From the NCBI GenBank assembly GCA_028289265.1, contig JAQGGU010000089.1:1-9277 (forward strand): a DNA stretch of 9,277 nt, written 5' to 3'. The notes under the pieces were generated by a model. It saw only the letters and a list, made by a program, of their open reading frames with translations. It did no database searches and was not told the DNA's origin. Below are positions 5,916-9,277 of the stretch, one piece after another. This stretch comes from Candidatus Saccharimonadota bacterium. GTDB taxonomy: Bacteria; Patescibacteriota; Saccharimonadia; Saccharimonadales; UBA4665. The position numbers and the translations under genes are program-made. Within the stretch, counting starts at the first letter, position 1. Each line of letters starts with the position of its first letter.

Positions 5916-6164
5916 ATGGAAAATGCCGAATCCATTCTTGTCATTATTGTATCAGCTGTACTAACGCTCTTCCTGATTGTTGCGATTGTGCTTATACTGC
6001 TTTCCATTAAGCTAGTAAAACAACTAAGAAAAGTTGCAGACAAAGCCGAAAAGGCCGTGGAATCAGTCGAACATGCCGGCGAACTTTTCAAAAATACAGC
6101 CGGTCCTCTTGGAGCTATAAAGTTTATCCGAAATATTATCAAGCAAACTAAAAAAGGAAAGTAA
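5916..6164 (+). CDS. Small membrane-anchored helical protein, YtxG/DUF948-like
   Basis: The protein has 82 residues. Residues about 7-32 are one long run of I, L, V and A, a clear membrane helix. A basic helical tail follows (K-L-V-K-Q-L-R-K-V at 32-40) and continues as an A-x-K-A-E-K-A-V-E-S-V-E heptad-like segment (41-52). This layout, a short outside end, one membrane helix and a cytoplasmic amphipathic helix, is that of the DUF948/YtxG family of Gram-positive bacteria. The similarity is by architecture and is not a strong sequence match. The next gene, five bases downstream, is YtxH-like, and ytxG and ytxH are also neighbours in Bacillus, which strengthens the call. The molecular function of the family is unknown; an envelope or stress role is usually suggested. 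GGAG at 5905-5908 sets the start. Confidence 0.75.
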   Translation: MENAESILVIIVSAVLTLFLIVAIVLILLSIKLVKQLRKVADKAEKAVESVEHAGELFKNTAGPLGAIKFIRNIIKQTKKGK

Positions 6165-6169
6165 TACTC

Positions 6170-6571
6170 ATGAACAAAGCTTTTAAACGACTTGCTCTCG
6201 GTACAGTAATTGCAGGGGCTGCCGGATACGTCGCGGGTCTTTTGACTGCACCGAAAAGCGGCCGTGCCACTCGCAAGGATATTAAGGATGCTGCCGACAA
6301 CACCATTACCGAGACTGAGCGTCAGTTCAAGAAGCTGCACACTGAGCTGAATGAATTGCTGAACGAGACGAAAAAGCAGAGTAAAACTGCCCAGGGCAAG
6401 GCGAAAACTGAGCTTGATGACCTTACTGCTAAGGCAGTAACAGCAAAAGAAAAAGCTCGTGAAATCCTCTCTGCCATTCACGAAGGCGACACTGAGAACA
6501 AAGAACTTCAGCGCGCTATGAATGATGCTACTAAAGCGGTCAAGCATCTCAAGACTTTCTTGAAAAAGTAA
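6170..6571 (+). CDS. YtxH-like membrane-anchored coiled-coil protein
   Basis: The 133-residue protein begins with a short glycine/alanine-rich membrane helix (about 8-26). The YtxH signature L-L-T-A-P-K-S-G-R-A-T-R (24-35) follows immediately. Residues 40-105 are rich in K, E, A and T with few helix breakers and should form a long amphipathic helix or coiled coil in the cytoplasm. The end is basic (K-H-L-K-T-F-L-K-K). Proteins with this signature occur widely in Gram-positive bacteria and in Patescibacteria; their biochemical role is unsettled. It lies 5 bases after the YtxG-like gene and shares its promoter, and a terminator follows 26 bases after the TAA, so the two form a compact two-gene unit. 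AGGA at 6155-6158, inside the end of the previous gene, is 11 nt from the ATG. Confidence 0.85.
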   Translation: MNKAFKRLALGTVIAGAAGYVAGLLTAPKSGRATRKDIKDAADNTITETERQFKKLHTELNELLNETKKQSKTAQGKAKTELDDLTAKAVTAKEKAREILSAIHEGDTENKELQRAMNDATKAVKHLKTFLKK

Positions 6572-6597
6572 TAGTCAAGAAACCATAACCATGTTGT

Positions 6598-6637
6598 AAA
6601 AGTCGCTCTCGCATTTATGTAGGGCGGCTTTTCCTTT
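6598..6637 (+). terminator. Intrinsic terminator after the YtxH-like gene
   Basis: A 12-pair stem (6598-6609 with 6621-6632, including two G-U pairs) has an 11-nt loop. The stem core is G+C-rich, with A-run and T-run flanks, and is followed by TTTTCCTTT (6629-6637). The A-run on the left means it could also work weakly in reverse. It separates the YtxG/YtxH-like unit from dnaE. Confidence 0.8.
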
Positions 6638-6642
6638 ATACT
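6637..6642 (+). promoter_or_regulatory. Possible -10 element of dnaE, overlapping the terminator tail
   Basis: TATACT (5 of 6 to TATAAT) sits directly after the terminator T-run, with an overlapping TATATA/TATAAA nearby at 6642-6649. No convincing -35 is seen; the expected place lies inside the terminator loop. A start near 6649 would leave a leader of about 17 nt holding GAGGG (6654-6658), 7 nt before the ATG. Confidence 0.3.
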
Positions 6643-6665
6643 ATATAAAAGAAGAGGGTAACAAC

Positions 6666-9277
6666 ATGGCTACACAGTCAGATCCGGTGGCGCTTAGTCC
6701 GCGGGACTACGTGCACCTGCACAATCACACCCAATATAGTTTGCTCGACGGTCTTACGAAACTGCCGGCTTTGTTTGATTTTGCTAAAAATACGGGCATG
6801 GAAGCAGTAGCCATGACCGATCACGGAACGCTCTCTGGCGCCATTGACTTTTATAAAAAAGGACTGGATAGCGGCGTAAAGCCAATCATTGGTATTGAGA
6901 CGTATGTTGCAGCCCGCAGGCACACCGACAAAGACCCCCAGAAGGACAAACAACGTTACCACCTAATTCTGCTTGCCATGAACCACAAGGGCTACCAGAA
7001 CCTTATGCAGCTAAGTACTACTGCCAACTTGCAAGGCTTTTACTATTATCCGCGTATCGACCACGATCTGCTCGAGAAGTACAACGAAGGCATTATCGCT
7101 CTTAGCGCCTGCATGGGTGGTGAGGTAGGCGATAGATTGCGCAATGGCCAGTATGAGCAGGCCAAAGAAGTAGCTGCCTGGTACAAGAGCGTGTTTGGTG
7201 ACCGTTACTATCTGGAGATTCAGGACCACGGCCATCCCAAAAACGAGCTATATAGTGCCGATCAGGGTGCTATTAACGAACAAGTACTCAAGCTCGGCGA
7301 AGAGCTTGATATACCGGTAGTGCTGACCTGTGATGCTCACTACCTCAAGCATGAAGACCAGGATGCCCACGAAATCCTGCTGTGTGTCGGTACAGGCTCC
7401 TTCCTAAGCGATGAAAAGCGCATGTCGCTCAAGGATTACCCTTTGCACGTCGTCGAACCGCAAGAGCTGATCGACCGCTGGGGAGATGAGCATCCCGAGG
7501 TTATTCGCAATACCAGAGCCATAGCCGACCGATGTGACCTCGAAATTGAGCTTGGTAAGATCCTCATTCCAAAATTTCCAGTGCCTGAAGGTGAGACCGA
7601 GAAGACCTATCTCGATAAGCTGACCTTCCAAGGCCTAGCGCGGCGTTATGCTGGCATTACAGAAGATAAGGCCAAAACTATGTCTGAGGAGGAAATTCGG
7701 GAACTGCTGGCGCCGGAAGTTATAAAGCGGGCCGAATACGAGCTCGGTGTCATCGAGCAGATGGGTTTCAACGGCTACTTCCTGATTATCTCCGACTTCA
7801 TGAACTGGGGTAAGGACCAGGGCATTGTGTTTGGGCCAGGCCGTGGTTCGGCTGCCGGTTCGATTATTTCCTATGCGCTCAAGATTACCGAGCTCGACCC
7901 TCTGAAGTATGATCTGTTATTCGAACGTTTCCTGAATCCCGACCGTATCTCAATGCCCGATGTCGATATCGACATCCAGGATACCCGCCGAGATGAGGTG
8001 ATTCAGTACTGTGCCGAAAAGTACGGCCAGGAGCGGGTAGCAAATATCGTGACTTTCGGCACCATGGCAGCCCGCAACGCTGTTCGTGATGTAGCCCGGG
8101 TACTGCAGGTGCCGTATGCCGAGGCTGACCGCTGGTCTAAGATGATACCGGCACCTGTGCAGGGCCGGCACATCCCACTCGAAGTATCGCTCAAGAAGGA
8201 CCCTGACCTGAAAAAAGAATACGAGACCAATGAAAAAGCTAAAGAAGTATTCGACTTGGCTGTCCGTGTTGAAGGTACAATCCGTTCGCACGGTGTCCAT
8301 GCCGCCGGAGTGGTAATCGCCCCCGACGACATCGTGAAGTTTGCGCCGCTTGAAATGGCGCAAAAGGGCGTCGTAAGCACGCAGTATCCGAAAGACCCTG
8401 TAGAAGAGCTGGGACTGCTAAAGATGGACTTTTTAGGCCTTTCAAACCTGACGGTCATCAACAACACGCTGCGTATTATCCGCAAGGTGTACGGCCAGGA
8501 AATCGATATCAACAACTTGCCGCTTGACGATGAGCTGACATACCAATTGTTGCAAAGAGGTGATACTACTGGAGTCTTCCAGTTTGAATCGAGCGGTATG
8601 AAACGGTATCTACGCGAACTCAAGGCTACTGAATTTGACGACGTCATCGCAATGGGCGCTCTGTACCGTCCGGGACCTCTTAGTGCCGGACTGACCGATA
8701 GTTTCATCAAGCGCAAGAACGGTCTTGAGCCTGTTGCCTATGCCCACCCTCTCATGGAAGGTGCTCTCGGGACGACGTTCGGCGTGTTGGTTTACCAGGA
8801 GCAGGTTATGCGCATCAGTCGCGACGTTTGTGGATTTACTGGTGGTGAGGCCGATACTTTACGAAAAGCCATCGGTAAGAAAAAAGTCGACGTCATGAAA
8901 AAGATGCAAGTCAAATTCGAGGATGGGGCAGTCGCGAACGGTGTGCCGCGTCCGGTTATTGAGAAGTTCTGGAAAGACCTGCTTGGCTTCGCGGATTATT
9001 GTTTTAACAAGTCACACTCTGCCTGTTACGGCATGATTTCTTACCAGACGGCATACCTTAAGGCGCATTATCCATCGGCCTTCATGGCAGCGCTCATGAC
9101 GAGCGATTTCGATGACACCGATCGCTTGGCTATTGAGATCAGTGAATGTCAGAAAATGGGTATCTCAGTGCTGAGTCCTGATATAAATGAATCTTTCGTC
9201 GAATTTGCCGTCGTTCCAGATAAAGAAAACCCGGACAATCGCAAAGCACCGATTCGTTTCGGCATGGCAGCTATCAA
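6666..9277 (+). CDS. dnaE: DNA polymerase III alpha subunit, N-terminal 870 codons (runs off right edge)
   Basis: This is the replicative polymerase of the DnaE type; about 250-350 residues are cut off. The N-terminal PHP domain has H-L-H (17-19), T-D-H-G (51-54), Glu78, His99, Cys149 and C-D-A-H (222-225), apparently a complete set of metal ligands. The palm follows with G-P-G-R-G-S-A-A-G-S (390-399) and P-D-V-D-I-D-I (431-437), where Asp434 and Asp436 are catalytic. The third aspartate is Asp588 in K-M-D-F-L-G-L. Y-R-P-G-P-L (667-672), Q-E-Q-V-M-R-I (711-717) and F-N-K-S-H-S-A-C-Y (780-788) are typical DnaE blocks of the fingers. There is no N-terminal DEDD exonuclease, so it is not PolC. 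The start is fixed by GAGGG 7 nt before the ATG. The OB-fold and C-terminal domains lie outside. Confidence 0.96.
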   Translation, partial: MATQSDPVALSPRDYVHLHNHTQYSLLDGLTKLPALFDFAKNTGMEAVAMTDHGTLSGAIDFYKKGLDSGVKPIIGIETYVAARRHTDKDPQKDKQRYHLILLAMNHKGYQNLMQLSTTANLQGFYYYPRIDHDLLEKYNEGIIALSACMGGEVGDRLRNGQYEQAKEVAAWYKSVFGDRYYLEIQDHGHPKNELYSADQGAINEQVLKLGEELDIPVVLTCDAHYLKHEDQDAHEILLCVGTGSFLSDEKRMSLKDYPLHVVEPQELIDRWGDEHPEVIRNTRAIADRCDLEIELGKILIPKFPVPEGETEKTYLDKLTFQGLARRYAGITEDKAKTMSEEEIRELLAPEVIKRAEYELGVIEQMGFNGYFLIISDFMNWGKDQGIVFGPGRGSAAGSIISYALKITELDPLKYDLLFERFLNPDRISMPDVDIDIQDTRRDEVIQYCAEKYGQERVANIVTFGTMAARNAVRDVARVLQVPYAEADRWSKMIPAPVQGRHIPLEVSLKKDPDLKKEYETNEKAKEVFDLAVRVEGTIRSHGVHAAGVVIAPDDIVKFAPLEMAQKGVVSTQYPKDPVEELGLLKMDFLGLSNLTVINNTLRIIRKVYGQEIDINNLPLDDELTYQLLQRGDTTGVFQFESSGMKRYLRELKATEFDDVIAMGALYRPGPLSAGLTDSFIKRKNGLEPVAYAHPLMEGALGTTFGVLVYQEQVMRISRDVCGFTGGEADTLRKAIGKKKVDVMKKMQVKFEDGAVANGVPRPVIEKFWKDLLGFADYCFNKSHSACYGMISYQTAYLKAHYPSAFMAALMTSDFDDTDRLAIEISECQKMGISVLSPDINESFVEFAVVPDKENPDNRKAPIRFGMAAI

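Noticed and set aside
5843..6547. Minus-strand reading frame (234 codons) opposite the YtxG/YtxH-like pair
   Set aside because: Its L/F/S-rich sequence is what the reverse of Lys/Glu-rich codons gives. The plus strand has ribosome binding sites, family signatures and a terminator.
8003..8716. Minus-strand reading frame (237 codons) opposite dnaE
   Set aside because: It is antisense to the polymerase active-site region, which is conserved residue by residue; no independent evidence.
1..9277. CRISPR array, insertion sequence, attachment site, tRNA or defence island
   Set aside because: No tandem spaced repeats, transposase or integrase motifs, terminal inverted repeats or tRNA-like cloverleaf were seen. 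The window is packed with housekeeping genes.

Overview
The window looks like a chromosomal housekeeping stretch from a small-genome bacterium with roughly balanced base composition. My best guess is a Patescibacteria/CPR member, most likely Saccharibacteria (TM7). This rests on the gene order, the YtxG/YtxH-like pair and the style of the GalU and GatB sequences, not on any rRNA or database match. TGA is used as an ordinary stop by gatA, by the gene after it and by the gene before galU, so the UGA-to-glycine recoding of Gracilibacteria/Absconditabacteria does not apply. There is no tRNA, rRNA, CRISPR array, insertion sequence or prophage gene.

Layout. Positions 1-546 (minus strand) hold the N-terminal part of an alpha/beta hydrolase that runs off the left edge. 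The 150-base divergent intergenic region 547-696 carries a promoter for each side. It also has a 33-bp dyad in front of the hydrolase, and a gatC promoter so close to the ATG that gatC may be read from a leaderless mRNA. From 697 to 5791 a tightly packed plus-strand series follows: gatC, gatA, a small membrane-anchored protein with a HEPN-like R-N-x-x-x-H motif, gatB, an unrecognised 179-residue protein, and galU. GatCAB is the amidotransferase that converts Glu-tRNA(Gln) (and, in many bacteria, Asp-tRNA(Asn)) to the correctly charged tRNA. The small membrane protein is locked between gatA and gatB by ATGA overlaps at both ends. GalU makes UDP-glucose for the cell envelope.

After a 124-base gap with its own extended -10 promoter comes a pair of small membrane-anchored helical proteins (YtxG/DUF948-like and YtxH-like). 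It is closed by a good intrinsic terminator at 6598-6637. The rest of the window is the first 870 codons of dnaE, the DNA polymerase III alpha subunit. Its polymerase aspartates and a seemingly complete set of PHP-domain metal ligands are present.

Nothing here is an obvious new defence or mobile system. The parts most worth a second look are the HEPN-like protein inside the gat operon, the unknown 179-residue protein, the dyad in front of the hydrolase, the near-leaderless gatC start and the intact PHP site of DnaE.
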